From NCBI GenBank assembly GCA_005239435.1, contig SZNP01000004.1, positions 248,001-312,000 on the forward strand: DNA of 64,000 nucleotides, in the 5' to 3' direction. Source of the stretch: Halorussus salinisoli. GTDB taxonomy: Archaea; Halobacteriota; Halobacteria; Halobacteriales; Haladaptataceae. The notes under the pieces were generated by a model. That model was not told where the DNA came from. It made no database searches and was given only the letters and a program-made list of their open reading frames with translations. Position numbers and translations under genes: made by a program. Positions within the stretch are counted from its first letter, which is position 1. Each line of letters begins with the position of its first letter. Shown here one piece after another: positions 35,335 to 44,920 of the stretch.

Positions 35335-36114
35335 TCACGTTCCGTCACTTCCCCAGGCGTACGCAGTCCAGCCGCCATCTGCGTGGAGCACCTCACCGGT
35401 AACATAGTGATTATTGTTTACGAGGAAGGTCGCACATTCTGCCATCTCGTCCAGCGTGCCGAATCGGTCCAGAGGCGTTCGATTCCGGATGTCCTCGTCG
35501 GTGTAGTCCGCAGCGGACTGCGTTTGGTCGGTGATGTCCGTCTTGACGAACCCTGGGGCGAGCGCGTTGACGTGAACGCCGTGCGGTGCCCATTCGACGG
35601 CGAGCGTTCGGGTAAGGTTGTTCACACCAGCCTTTGCCGCGCAATAGGGTGCGCGCCCGTGAAGGCCGAGGTCACCCATGATGGACGAGATATTCAAAAT
35701 ACTACCACCGGATCCCTGCTCGATCATCTGTCGCCCGGCCAATTGCGATCCGAAGAACACGCCGGTCAGGTCGACATCGATGATTCGTTGCCAATCGTCC
35801 GGGTCGACATCCTCTGCCGGGCCGATGCTGGTCACCCCCGCGTTGTTTACCATTACGTCAAGACTACCGAATTTCTCGACGGTGGCCTCCACGAGCGCCT
35901 CCATCGCGTCGTAGTCAGTCACGTCACTTTCGATGGCGACTGCATCCCCGCCGGTCGCTCGAATCGCTTCCGCGGTCTCTTCCGCTCGGTCACGCGACCG
36001 CGAGTTCGTGACGACGTTTGCCCCTTCCGCAGCAAACCGTTTGGCGATGGCCGCCCCGATACCCGCACTCGACCCGGTGACGATCGCCGTCTGTTCGGAG
36101 AGCCTACTGGCCAT
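35335..36114 (-). CDS. Short-chain dehydrogenase/reductase
   Basis: ATG 36114 is preferred to 36141. The 259-residue SDR has TGSSAGIGAAIAKR (about 11-24), NNAGVTSIGP (about 89-98), the Ser in NISSIMGDLG and YCAAKAG (YxxxK), then APGFVKTDI and a C-terminal YVTGEVLHADGGWTAYAWG. The pattern is that of glucose 1-dehydrogenase and 3-ketoacyl-ACP-reductase-like SDRs. It is next to a second SDR on the same strand, separated by 136 bases; the two probably act in one pathway. Confidence 0.88.
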   Translation of the reverse strand: MASRLSEQTAIVTGSSAGIGAAIAKRFAAEGANVVTNSRSRDRAEETAEAIRATGGDAVAIESDVTDYDAMEALVEATVEKFGSLDVMVNNAGVTSIGPAEDVDPDDWQRIIDVDLTGVFFGSQLAGRQMIEQGSGGSILNISSIMGDLGLHGRAPYCAAKAGVNNLTRTLAVEWAPHGVHVNALAPGFVKTDITDQTQSAADYTDEDIRNRTPLDRFGTLDEMAECATFLVNNNHYVTGEVLHADGGWTAYAWGSDGT

Positions 36115-36250
36115 GCTACGGTAGTTTGTCTGTACCGCCAAACATTACCTTACTGGATAATTCGACGGCTGTCCGTCGCTCACGTCAGGATTCGCCTCAT
36201 GCAACGAAGTGCAGAGGTCTGTGTAGATGTCCGGCCCCTACAGCCAACCG

Positions 36251-36994
36251 TCACGCCGTGGTTCCGCCGTCGATACCGATCGTTTCGCCGGTGATGTAGT
36301 CGGCTTCCTCCGATGCGAGGAACACGGCTAACCCACAGATATCTTCAGTCGTGCCGAGACGGCCAAGTGGAATCTTCTTCTGTCGCTCCGTCACCCACTC
36401 CGGGTCGTCGCGTCGGACCTCCTCGTTCAGCGACGTCTTTGTCGTGCCCGGTGCAATTCCGTTGACGCGGACGTCGTCTTCCCCGTATTCGATTGCGAGT
36501 TGGCGGACGAGCGCGTTGAGACCACCTTTACTGGCGCAATATGCTGGAAGGTTCGGAACCCCTTTCTCCGCGGCCTCGGACGAGACGTGAAGCAGGACGC
36601 CATCAGTCTTCGACAACTCCGGAATGACGGCTTTGCTGAGCCGAATAGCGCCGAGCAGATTCACGTCGACGACGGTCTCCATCTCGTCTATAGTCGCCTC
36701 AGTGATGCGATTACGTGCCAGTGTCCCTGCACTGTTAAAAACCACGTCGATTCCACCGAAGTCATCGACCGTCTGTTCGACTGTCCTCTCGACCGAGTCC
36801 ATCTCACGGAGGTCACATTCGATAGGAACACTCTGGCCATCGATGTTCGAGGACAGTTCTTCCAGATCGTCACGTGACCGTGCTGCCACAGCCACCGATG
36901 CACCTGCGTCCGCATACGCCTCCGCTACTGCTCGTCCCATCCCTCGGCTGGCACCCACGACGAGCGCGCTTTTGTCTGTGAGTTGGTCCCCCAT
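36251..36994 (-). CDS. Short-chain dehydrogenase/reductase
   Basis: This 247-residue SDR starts at ATG 36994. VVGASRGMGRAVAE (about 11-24), FNSAGTLARN (about 88-97; Ser replaces the first Asn-Asn), the catalytic Ser in HVSSEAAEKG and YCASKGG (YxxxK, about 155-161) are present, followed by IAPGTTKTSL and YITGETIGIDGG. It lies 86 bases downstream of the ABC importer's second ATPase and on the same strand, so it may be co-transcribed. The substrate is unknown; a sugar or hydroxy acid delivered by the importer is possible. Confidence 0.88.
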   Translation of the reverse strand: MGDQLTDKSALVVGASRGMGRAVAEAYADAGASVAVAARSRDDLEELSSNIDGQSVPIECDLREMDSVERTVEQTVDDFGGIDVVFNSAGTLARNRITEATIDEMETVVDVNLLGAIRLSKAVIPELSKTDGVLLHVSSEAAEKGVPNLPAYCASKGGLNALVRQLAIEYGEDDVRVNGIAPGTTKTSLNEEVRRDDPEWVTERQKKIPLGRLGTTEDICGLAVFLASEEADYITGETIGIDGGTTA

Positions 36995-37080
36995 ACCACA
37001 TCAACTCTCGATGGGTGCCAGTAAGAAGATACGGGATTCATCCCGGCATGCCATGCGAGTACACATCGGTGGTAGGACGC

Positions 37081-38094
37081 TCAAGCGATCTCGTCGTCCG
37101 ATTCGTACAGGATACAACGGGCTTGCTGTGCCTCATCGACGTCGAACATCGGCGGTTCTTCGAGGGTACATTCGTCCATGACCTCGGGACACCGCGGAGC
37201 GAATCGGCAGCCAGATGGAAGATCTACTGGATCTGGAACCTCGCCTTCCAACTCGATCGGTTCTCGATCTGTATCTGGATCGATAATCGGCGTCGATGAG
37301 ACGAGCGCTTTCGTATACGGGTGACGAGGATTGTTTATCAGTTGGACTGCGGGCCCGGTTTCGACGAGTTTTCCTAGATACATGATACCGAGACGATCGC
37401 AGACGTGCTTCAGTAATGAAAGGTCGTGGCTGATATACAAGAAGGAAATACCACGATTTACCCGAAGGTCTTCGAGCAAATCCAAGATACTTGCCCGGAT
37501 ACTGACGTCAAGCATACTCACTGGCTCGTCACACACGAGAAACGACGGGTCAGAGACGATCGCGCGTGCGATGCCGACCCGCTGGCGCTCACCGCCACTG
37601 AGTTCCGACGTGTATTCACCGGCGTATGCTTCGGCCGGTTCGAGTCCAACTTCCTCTAACGTTTCGTACACTCTCGCTTCTCGATCTTTTCGCGTCCCGA
37701 TCTGGTGGATATCGAGCGGTTCTCTTACCCATTGAAACACTTTGAACTGCGGGTTGAGCGACTGGTACGGGTCCTGGTGTATGATTTGAATCTCTTGTCG
37801 GAGGTTATTGATCTCCTTGTGATCGAGGTCCGTGATGTTGCGACCGTCGAAGTAGATCTCACCTGCCGTCGGTTCTTCGAGGTAGAGCAGCGTCTTCGCC
37901 AACGTGGTTTTGCCACAGCCGCTTTCCCCGGCGATGCCCAATGCTTCGCCACGTTCGATCTGTAAGGACACGCCGTCGACAGCCTTGACATCTTTCTGCT
38001 CACCGAACGAAAATATCCGAGCGAGAACGCCCTCGTCCTGGGCAAAATATTTTTTCACGTTCTCGGCCCGAACCATCGGTTCAGTCATCGACAT
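37081..38094 (-). CDS. dppF: Dpp/Opp-type ABC importer ATPase (second)
   Basis: This 337-residue ATPase starts at ATG 38094, overlapping the end of the other ATPase gene by 14 bases. Walker A GESGCGKTT (about 55-63), signature LSGGERQRVGIARA (about 167-180), Walker B LVCDEPVSMLD (about 188) and the C-terminal oligopeptide-type Cys motif GCRFAPRCPEVMDEC (about 297-311) are present. In this family the pair DppD/DppF powers uptake of di- and oligopeptides, nickel or sugars. The family symbol is by analogy only. It is the fifth gene of the transporter operon. Confidence 0.9.
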   Translation of the reverse strand: MSMTEPMVRAENVKKYFAQDEGVLARIFSFGEQKDVKAVDGVSLQIERGEALGIAGESGCGKTTLAKTLLYLEEPTAGEIYFDGRNITDLDHKEINNLRQEIQIIHQDPYQSLNPQFKVFQWVREPLDIHQIGTRKDREARVYETLEEVGLEPAEAYAGEYTSELSGGERQRVGIARAIVSDPSFLVCDEPVSMLDVSIRASILDLLEDLRVNRGISFLYISHDLSLLKHVCDRLGIMYLGKLVETGPAVQLINNPRHPYTKALVSSTPIIDPDTDREPIELEGEVPDPVDLPSGCRFAPRCPEVMDECTLEEPPMFDVDEAQQARCILYESDDEIA

Positions 38095-39133
38095 CCTCCG
38101 GCGTTGCTGGTTCGGCAGACTCGTCAGTTCCGTCGAGCCATGTATCCCGCTTACTCGCCTCTCGCTGCAACAGTTCGGCTTCGTCCGCTCGATGGCATTT
38201 GACGAAATGGCCGTCGTCGAACTCCCGGGATTCCGGTGTTACGTCCCAGCACTCGTCTTCGGCGAAAGGGCATCGTGGAGCAAACTTGCAGCCTTCGTCC
38301 GGGTCGATCAAGTCCGGCGGTGCGCCCGGAATCGAAATGAGATTCTGCGAGTCCTCCGTAATATCGGGAAAAGAATTCCGGAGTCCAAGCGTGTACGGGT
38401 GGCGTGGCGCTTTGATGATCGTTTCTGCGTCGGCGTATTCGACGATTCGACCACCGTACATGACTGCGATGTCGTCGCACCGCTCCGAGACCACGGACAT
38501 GTCGTGCGTGATGAGAATCATCGCACTGCCGAGTTCATCCTGCAGGTCTTTGATGACGCGCAGGATACGGTCCTGAATCACTACATCGAGGGCGGTCGTC
38601 GGTTCGTCTGCGAGGATGATCGTCGGACTGAGTGCCAACGCGAGACCCATGATTGCCCGCTGGGCCATTCCCCCGGAGAATTGGTGTGGATAATCGTCAA
38701 TCCGGTTTTCATCGATGCCCAACTTCTCGAACAGGTCTTTGGCACGGTTCCGCGCGTCCCGTTTCGAGGTATCGGATTCATGTGCGAGAATGACCTCGAC
38801 GATTTGGTCGCCGACGGTTTGGACAGGGTCGAGTGCATTCATCGCGTTTTGCGGGATCATCGAGATTTCAGTCCACCGGATATTTTTGTTCAGTTCTTTG
38901 AGGCTCAACTCCGTGATCTCCGTACCGTCGAGTGTGACCGATCCCTCGACAATCTCGCCATTACTGGCAAGCAACCGAATCAGCGACTTTGCGAGCGTCG
39001 ATTTCCCACACCCGCTTTCGCCAACCAACCCGATCGTTTGGTTCTCTCGGACCGTCAGATTGACACCGTCGACTGCGTGGACGTCACCGTCTTCCGTGTG
39101 ATAGTGAACTTCGAGGTCCCTTATTTCGAGCAT
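38081..39133 (-). CDS. dppD: Dpp/Opp-type ABC importer ATPase (first)
   Basis: ATG 39133 (MLEIRDLEVHYHTEDG) is chosen because the upstream 38 codons lie inside the permease gene. The 350-residue ATPase has Walker A GESGCGKST (about 36-44), signature FSGGMAQRAIMG (about 146), Walker B ILADEPTTALD (about 167) and the Cys motif GCKFAPRCPFAEDEC (about 295). The start is two bases beyond the stop of the permease gene, giving tight coupling. It is the fourth gene of the operon that encodes the permuted binding protein, two permeases and two ATPases. Confidence 0.9.
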   Translation of the reverse strand: MLEIRDLEVHYHTEDGDVHAVDGVNLTVRENQTIGLVGESGCGKSTLAKSLIRLLASNGEIVEGSVTLDGTEITELSLKELNKNIRWTEISMIPQNAMNALDPVQTVGDQIVEVILAHESDTSKRDARNRAKDLFEKLGIDENRIDDYPHQFSGGMAQRAIMGLALALSPTIILADEPTTALDVVIQDRILRVIKDLQDELGSAMILITHDMSVVSERCDDIAVMYGGRIVEYADAETIIKAPRHPYTLGLRNSFPDITEDSQNLISIPGAPPDLIDPDEGCKFAPRCPFAEDECWDVTPESREFDDGHFVKCHRADEAELLQREASKRDTWLDGTDESAEPATPEDVDD

Positions 39134-39135
39134 TG

Positions 39136-40065
39136 TCAGTTGTGTCTGAGGTCCGGGTTGGTGATTTTCTCTAGACTCCGTCCAATGAAGAAGACGGACA
39201 TGACGAAGAGCATGATGCAAACGCCCGGCGGGATAACCCACCACCACGCGAATCTAATTGCGCCATTGATGTACGCCTCGTACAGGAGTGAGCCCCACGA
39301 GTACATTTCTGGGTCGCCGAAGCCGAGAAAGGAGATACTGGCCTCATAAATCACTGCCCACGCGACACCGAAGGTGAGATAGAGGATGACGAGTGGCAGC
39401 ACGTTCGGCAAGATATGTCTGTACATGATTCGGAGGTCGCTCGCCCCTGCCGAACGAGCTGATTCGACGTACGGGCGTTCTTTGTGCGTCAGCACCTCGG
39501 ACCGGATAACGCGAGCGCTCGACCGCCACATGAGCAACGAAATCACGATGATGATGTTCATGAGACTCGATCCGAAGATGAACACGAGCGCGACCACGAA
39601 CGGTAAGAATGGAAGTGCATAGCCGATATCGACAGCTCGCATCAGAATATCGTCGAGTGTACCCCCGTAATAGCCTGCAAGAAGCGCGACGTTCGTCCCG
39701 ACGACGGTCGCCATAATGGCGGCTACCAAGCCCACAATGAGTGAGACACGTGCGCCCATAATGACCTGAGACAATACATCACGCCCCAGGTTCGTAGTGC
39801 CGAACGGATGGTTCTCGCTGGGTTCTGCTAACCGCAACACCTGTCCATCCTCTCCCCGGTTTATTTGGCTTGGATCGTGCGGGGCGATGTACGGCCCGAA
39901 AACACCAAGAAACACGAACACGGTGAGGATTACGATGCCCAGCTGCGCCAAGTGTTCTCCGCGAAGGATGTCGATCGCGCGATAGACACCACTTCCGAGG
40001 AGGTCCGTGATACTTTCCAGTCGCGTTGCGTCCACCGTCCCCTCTAGTCGATCTTTGATACTCAT
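39136..40065 (-). CDS. dppC: Dpp/Opp-type ABC importer permease (second)
   Basis: This 309-residue protein starts at ATG 40065. A long N-terminal cytoplasmic part precedes one membrane segment, then an extracytoplasmic loop (PHDPSQINRGEDGQVLRLAE) and HPFGTTNLGRDVLSQVIMGA, a signature of DppC/OppC. Five more membrane segments follow, with the EAA-type loop SARSAGASDLRIMYRHILPN (about 203-222). It contacts the ATPases through that loop. The gene starts two bases from the end of the DppB gene. Confidence 0.9.
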   Translation of the reverse strand: MSIKDRLEGTVDATRLESITDLLGSGVYRAIDILRGEHLAQLGIVILTVFVFLGVFGPYIAPHDPSQINRGEDGQVLRLAEPSENHPFGTTNLGRDVLSQVIMGARVSLIVGLVAAIMATVVGTNVALLAGYYGGTLDDILMRAVDIGYALPFLPFVVALVFIFGSSLMNIIIVISLLMWRSSARVIRSEVLTHKERPYVESARSAGASDLRIMYRHILPNVLPLVILYLTFGVAWAVIYEASISFLGFGDPEMYSWGSLLYEAYINGAIRFAWWWVIPPGVCIMLFVMSVFFIGRSLEKITNPDLRHN

Positions 40066-40067
40066 TG

Positions 40068-41042
40068 TCAGTCGTATCTCACTCGCGGATCGAGGTACAC
40101 GTACGCGATATCCGCCAGGAAATTCATCAGTATCACAACGCTCCCCATGAGGAAGAACGCCCCCATCGCCATCGGATAGTCGTTGTGATGGACTGATTCG
40201 ACCATTTCACGGCCCATTCCCGGCCAACTGAATACGGTCTCGATGACCAGCGACCCACCGATGGAGAGCCCCGCAACGAGTGCAACGACGGTAACCATCG
40301 GAAGGATCGAGTTTCTGGCAGCATGCTTGTAGAGGATTCGGTACCGTGAGAGCCCCTCCGCCTTCTTGATCTCGATGTAATCTGTATTGAGAACACTAAT
40401 CATACTGCTCCGCATGAGCAGGATCGGCTGCGCCATGTAGTAAATTGCGCCCGTGAGGACCGGCAGAACGAGATGGTACACGAACTCCCAGTTGAGATAC
40501 CGCGCCCAGAAACTGGTCGCTGCATCGCTTCCGATTGCCCTGATCCCGCCCCACGGGAACCACCCAAGTTGGAAGACGAAGACGGACAAGAGCACGATTC
40601 CGATCCAGAATTCGGGCGACGACCGTGCGATGAGGGCGATTATCATGCCGACCCGCTCTTTGACGGTGCCACGAAGCCAGCCGATGTAGGCACCGAACAT
40701 GATGCCGAACGTGTACGCCAGTCCCATTGCGCCAGCCATCAAGAAGATCGTATTCCAGAATTTCACCCACAGGATCTCTGCGACCGGGGCGTTGTACCGG
40801 TACGACATCCCGAGGTCTCCGGATAGCAACTGCGACATGTAGGTGATGTACTGTACGTGTAACGGCTCCGTGAGGCCATAGCGCTCTAACGTCGCTTGGC
40901 GTTCTGCAGCCGACATCCCCTCGGGGATATACAGCGTCGTCGGATCGCCCGGCGTGACTCGGAAGATGATAAACAGAATGGTGATAAACGCCCAGTAGGT
41001 GAAGACGAGATACGCAAGGCGCCGAACTAGAAACCTGCGCAT
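40068..41042 (-). CDS. dppB: Dpp/Opp-type ABC importer permease (first)
   Basis: This 324-residue protein starts at ATG 41042 with the DppB-type start RFLVRRLAYLVFTYWAFITI and the following TPGDPTTLYIPEGMSAAERQ loop typical of OppB/DppB. Six membrane segments and the EAA loop KKAEGLSRYRILYKHAARNS (about 218-237) are visible. It forms a channel heterodimer with DppC. It follows the binding-protein gene after a 111-base gap that may contain a second promoter or a processing site. Confidence 0.9.
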   Translation of the reverse strand: MRRFLVRRLAYLVFTYWAFITILFIIFRVTPGDPTTLYIPEGMSAAERQATLERYGLTEPLHVQYITYMSQLLSGDLGMSYRYNAPVAEILWVKFWNTIFLMAGAMGLAYTFGIMFGAYIGWLRGTVKERVGMIIALIARSSPEFWIGIVLLSVFVFQLGWFPWGGIRAIGSDAATSFWARYLNWEFVYHLVLPVLTGAIYYMAQPILLMRSSMISVLNTDYIEIKKAEGLSRYRILYKHAARNSILPMVTVVALVAGLSIGGSLVIETVFSWPGMGREMVESVHHNDYPMAMGAFFLMGSVVILMNFLADIAYVYLDPRVRYD

Positions 41043-41153
41043 TGATACCGTATAGCAGACGGCCAGATAGCATAACCTTTAGCCATATATGCGGCTATCC
41101 GCTAGGAAAATGAGTCCAGGAGAAAAATAAGTTAGAGATCGATGGTATCTAAC

Positions 41154-42863
41154 TTAGGACGATTGCGTAGTCGTCGCCATGGTGGAGAAGTCAGCCGGGT
41201 AATGAATCTGACCGTCACCGTCCCACTGGAAGCCGATCTCTTCGAGTTGTTGGCGTGCAACATCCAGACTCGATTCGTACGGCTCGACATCGTCCCAGTA
41301 CCAGTTCTCGAACCCGATCGAAATCGGATTGTAGATGATACTTCCCGTCCCACCGTAGATCGTATCGATAATAATCTCCTGCGGGATCGCATGCGCCAGA
41401 GCTCGGCGTACGTCCCGGTTCGCGAACAGATCCTCGCGGAGATTGTACCCGATGTGGTGGATCGACATCATCAGCGCGCTCTCTAACCCCACCGACTCGT
41501 TTTGTTCGAATCGAGCGATATCATCGACGGGGAGTTCCCAGCTGAGCATGTCCAGATCACCGGTTTCGAACGCTCGAATGCCAGCGCGGATGTCGGCAAT
41601 GATCGCTCGGGTCAGGCCATCCACGTTCGGCGGGTTGAAGTGGTCCTCGAAGGCTGTCAGCTGCACCTGCGAGTCGAACTGCGCGCTCTCGACTTGGAAG
41701 GGTCCACTCCCGACGGCTTCGGGATTCTGCCAGTCGATGGCCGCATCTGCTTCGATGTCTTCCGGGACGTTCTCCCAGATATGCTGTGGAATGATGAACA
41801 CCCGTGAGAGAGCGCTCGTGAGGAACGGGGCGCTGGGATTACTGAGGTTGAACACCAGATCGAGATCCGATTCGGTTTCGATACTCTCGATGGGTTCGGT
41901 CCGCGTCTCGAGCGTCGGCGAGTTTTCGGCCCCGTATTCGTAGGAGAACTTGACGTCCTCGGCGGTCACGTCCTCGCCGTCGTGGAACGTCATCCCCTCG
42001 CGCAGCGACACTTCGATAGTCGTTTCGTCGACTAGTTCGACGCTCGACGCCGCCCAGGGCTCGGGTTCGAGGTCAGGCGTCACGCGCATCAACCGGTCGT
42101 AAATCAGCCTGAGCATCTCGCGGTTCCCGCGAGCGACCTGATCGAGCGGATTGAGCGCGTTCAGATCTTCCGCCATCGACGTCCGGAGATTGGCTTGGTC
42201 TTCATTCACGGGTTCGATATTTACGTAGTTCCAGAACGATCCGATCCCCTGTTCGAGGATCGAGACGGGATTCTGGAAGCGGTCCTGATTGTACGGCATC
42301 ACCCGCTCTTGGACGAGCAAGGGCACGACCGGCATGTCTTCGCGGAGAATCTGCTGGATCTGATGGATCAGTTCCGTCCGCTGTTCTGGGTCCGTCGTCT
42401 GAGCCTGTTCGTCGATGAGTTCGTCGACCTCGGGATTCTCGTACGCGTACAGATTCGACTGTCCGGGTCCGATGTTGTCCGAATGGAAGAACGATCGGAA
42501 GATCGCCTCCGCCGGTTCGAATCCGTCTCCTGCTCTTCGGACTTGGAGGTGCCAAGGAAACGGCGGTTCGGCACGTGATTCGAGGTACTGTGCCGTCGGC
42601 TGCGCGTCGTAACTGACTTGGAAGCCGAGTTCTCGGAGGTTGTCAGCGACGAGACGTCCGTACTCGAACCGTGCCGGAGCGTCTCCCTGGGCGATGCTGA
42701 GCAACCTGACCTCTTCAACAGGTTCCCCGTCGGGATCTTGTACCCGATTTAGGGTGACGTCGTTGTCCCTGTCGTCGTGCGGTTGTGACCAACCTGCTAA
42801 CCCAGTTGTGATCGTCACCGCAGTGCCGGATTTGAGTGCTTCCCGTCTGGTATACTTTACCAT
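41154..42863 (-). CDS. Dpp/Opp-type binding protein, circularly permuted
   Basis: This 569-residue protein starts at ATG 42863 with a Tat-like motif (TRREALKSG). The family-5 binding-protein pieces occur in unusual order. Residues about 60-215 carry what is normally the C-terminal lobe (YAYENPEVDELIDEQAQTTD, then QIQQILREDMPVVPLLVQER and GIGSFWNYVNIEP). About 220-500 carry the normal N-terminal lobe (SLREGMTFHDGEDVTAEDVK, GSGPFQVES, VRRALAHAIPQEIIIDTIYG). The end (SLDVARQQLEEIGFQWDGDG) is the normal middle. Substrate is unknown; no lipobox Cys occurs. It heads the operon and is probably surface-associated. It seems a family trait in haloarchaea rather than an error. Confidence 0.88.
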   Translation of the reverse strand: MVKYTRREALKSGTAVTITTGLAGWSQPHDDRDNDVTLNRVQDPDGEPVEEVRLLSIAQGDAPARFEYGRLVADNLRELGFQVSYDAQPTAQYLESRAEPPFPWHLQVRRAGDGFEPAEAIFRSFFHSDNIGPGQSNLYAYENPEVDELIDEQAQTTDPEQRTELIHQIQQILREDMPVVPLLVQERVMPYNQDRFQNPVSILEQGIGSFWNYVNIEPVNEDQANLRTSMAEDLNALNPLDQVARGNREMLRLIYDRLMRVTPDLEPEPWAASSVELVDETTIEVSLREGMTFHDGEDVTAEDVKFSYEYGAENSPTLETRTEPIESIETESDLDLVFNLSNPSAPFLTSALSRVFIIPQHIWENVPEDIEADAAIDWQNPEAVGSGPFQVESAQFDSQVQLTAFEDHFNPPNVDGLTRAIIADIRAGIRAFETGDLDMLSWELPVDDIARFEQNESVGLESALMMSIHHIGYNLREDLFANRDVRRALAHAIPQEIIIDTIYGGTGSIIYNPISIGFENWYWDDVEPYESSLDVARQQLEEIGFQWDGDGQIHYPADFSTMATTTQSS

Positions 42864-43266
42864 GCTACCCTGCTACACTGATTCTCTATTTATAATTTTT
42901 CACTATTTATAATTCAGAATCTGGTTTTATTACCACGTCCCGGCCTTCTCTCTAAATACTGGCACAATTCTACGCTTCGACTTGGGTTCTCCCGCCGCTC
43001 AAACGAGACTTACCACTCCCGGAAGTGCAGGTACTCCGCGTCAGAACGCAGTTTCGCTTTCACCATCCTCCGACAGGCGATCACGTAATCGGGATAGTAC
43101 ACAGAATAACAACTTAACGGTCGAACCTATCTAGAGATCTCTCCATAGAACACCCATCCCCTGTGCGTTGATACAACCCCAGAGGTCAAGAAACACACGT
43201 TGATTTCAGACATTTTTATTTGGAACTAACACAAGGCATTTCTTCTCCCAATTCGCTTTGCAGCGT
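42864..43266. other. Intergenic region between divergent genes
   Basis: This 403-base stretch lies between divergent genes. AT-rich DNA with TATTTATAAT (about 42888-42897) upstream of the binding-protein gene is the likely operon promoter, since TATA-like ATTTATAA is 20-30 bases before its ATG. Toward 43267, AGACATTTTTATTTGG (43208-43223) is the candidate TATA region of the lipoprotein. No gene was seen. Confidence 0.45.
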
Positions 43267-44664
43267 ATGTCGCCCTCCTCAACTCGGCGCCAGCTCCTCC
43301 GAACAACGACAATACTCGCCATCAGCACCACTATCGCTGGCTGTAACCAAACTACTACGTCCAACGCGACGTCCAGCAAAACCACCACCTCGAAAACCAA
43401 GACGAATCCTCGTGCATTCATTGACCTCATCCAAGAATCGTATCTGGCGAAGGCATGGACACTTCCACAGGACAGATTCCGCTTCCCGAAAGGCGACTCC
43501 GTACCCCTCTCGGATCTCGACGAGTCAGTTCGTGACGCCGTTCGGACCGCTATCGACTCCCCGCCCTACACGACCCAAGATGCGTCACAGGACCTCTTAG
43601 ACGGTATCGACGATATCAACCTCGTGACGTACGAAGACACGGTCTGGGACGTCGAACACACCTTCCCGACGGTGACCGTCCGTCTCGACACCGAAATCTC
43701 TGAGGACGAACCTGTCGAAGAGCGCACCGTCACGCACGACGGAGACGCCATTCGGTCGAACGATGCCATCGAGGATGTCGTGTCAACCATCGCACCCCTC
43801 GGTGTCGAAACCGCGCCACGCCCCTACGAGACCACCCGCCTTGACCCGCAAGTCCAGGTTTTCCTCGACCAATACGACTACATCGAAACGCCGAGAGGAA
43901 CCGGCGAAATCGCCGTCTCCCGGACAAACCGCTCCCCACCCCACACCGTCCGTGCCCAAGAAGCCACAGATGAGGAACTCTACGGCCGCCGCATCCGGGA
44001 GACCGCCGACTACGGCCCGCCGACGAGAGAGTTCATCGAGCGCCTCCTTGCGAGCGACCGGAAGACACCGGGCAACTACCAGGACCGTATCCGCGTTCTC
44101 TATCCCGACGACGTCCCCCGGCAGTTCGCCAGAGATCTCGACTACGGGAGCAACTACGTTCGCGTTGACGACGAAGTCTTCGGGTTTGACACTCGCCACG
44201 TCCACTGGGACGACCTCCCGGTCACGTTTGACGCGACCGTCCTTGGCGAAAACGATGGGACGACCGGCCCTATCGACATCCAACTCTCCGTCCAGAATTC
44301 GAGCGACGACACCGTCCGGCTTCAGATGGAGGGCTGTACTCCATTTGGCGTGCTTTGGGGGTACGGCCCTGGCGGCGAACACGTCCTTTGGAATGACGTG
44401 TATGAGCAGACCGATAACGTCATCATCGAGAACGGTAGCATCGTCCCGGAGTCGCATACGGAAATGGACCTCCAGCCGGGCCAGACCCAATCTGCGACCT
44501 ACCGCCTCGGACACGATAACCTCGGCGCCGATGAACCTCTCCAGTCGGGGACCTACGAGGTACTTGGCACCATCTGGACGAAGTGGCCGACGTACGAGGG
44601 TGCGAAGGAGTACGACTGGCGGAGTCAACTCTTCCCGTACACGCTCATCATCGAAGTCGTCTGA
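43267..44664 (+). CDS. Secreted lipoprotein, unknown function
   Basis: ATG 43267 is preferred to the TTG three codons earlier. The 465-residue protein has a Tat-like signal (STRRQLLRTTTILAISTT) and lipobox IAGC near residue 24. The first 270 residues are helical and mixed with no known family (EDVVSTIAPLGVETAPRPYE). After about 320 a beta-sandwich segment appears (SVQNSSDDTVRLQMEGC, TEMDLQPGQTQSATYRLGHD, SGTYEVLGTIWTKWP). That strand pattern resembles the smaller lipoprotein at 4877-5485. It probably resides on the outer face of the membrane. Confidence 0.8.
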   Translation: MSPSSTRRQLLRTTTILAISTTIAGCNQTTTSNATSSKTTTSKTKTNPRAFIDLIQESYLAKAWTLPQDRFRFPKGDSVPLSDLDESVRDAVRTAIDSPPYTTQDASQDLLDGIDDINLVTYEDTVWDVEHTFPTVTVRLDTEISEDEPVEERTVTHDGDAIRSNDAIEDVVSTIAPLGVETAPRPYETTRLDPQVQVFLDQYDYIETPRGTGEIAVSRTNRSPPHTVRAQEATDEELYGRRIRETADYGPPTREFIERLLASDRKTPGNYQDRIRVLYPDDVPRQFARDLDYGSNYVRVDDEVFGFDTRHVHWDDLPVTFDATVLGENDGTTGPIDIQLSVQNSSDDTVRLQMEGCTPFGVLWGYGPGGEHVLWNDVYEQTDNVIIENGSIVPESHTEMDLQPGQTQSATYRLGHDNLGADEPLQSGTYEVLGTIWTKWPTYEGAKEYDWRSQLFPYTLIIEVV

Positions 44665-44920
44665 CTCGGTGTGAGGGATGTCGGCCAGTCGTCGACCCAA
44701 TTCAGAGCGTGAACTTGACGCCGACCACTGTTTGTGATTCTTTGTGCAGACCAACTCAGCTATAGTTTTTATAACTACTCAGTTTGGAGAATCACAGACG
44801 GAGACACCACCTTCGCTGATTTGATTTGTAACCTGTTCGTGGATACTCTCGGCGAGTTGTTGCATCGTATCTACTTGTCGTTCTGTCGGGCGCCGTCCTC
44901 CGTAGTAACTATCTGTGCGG

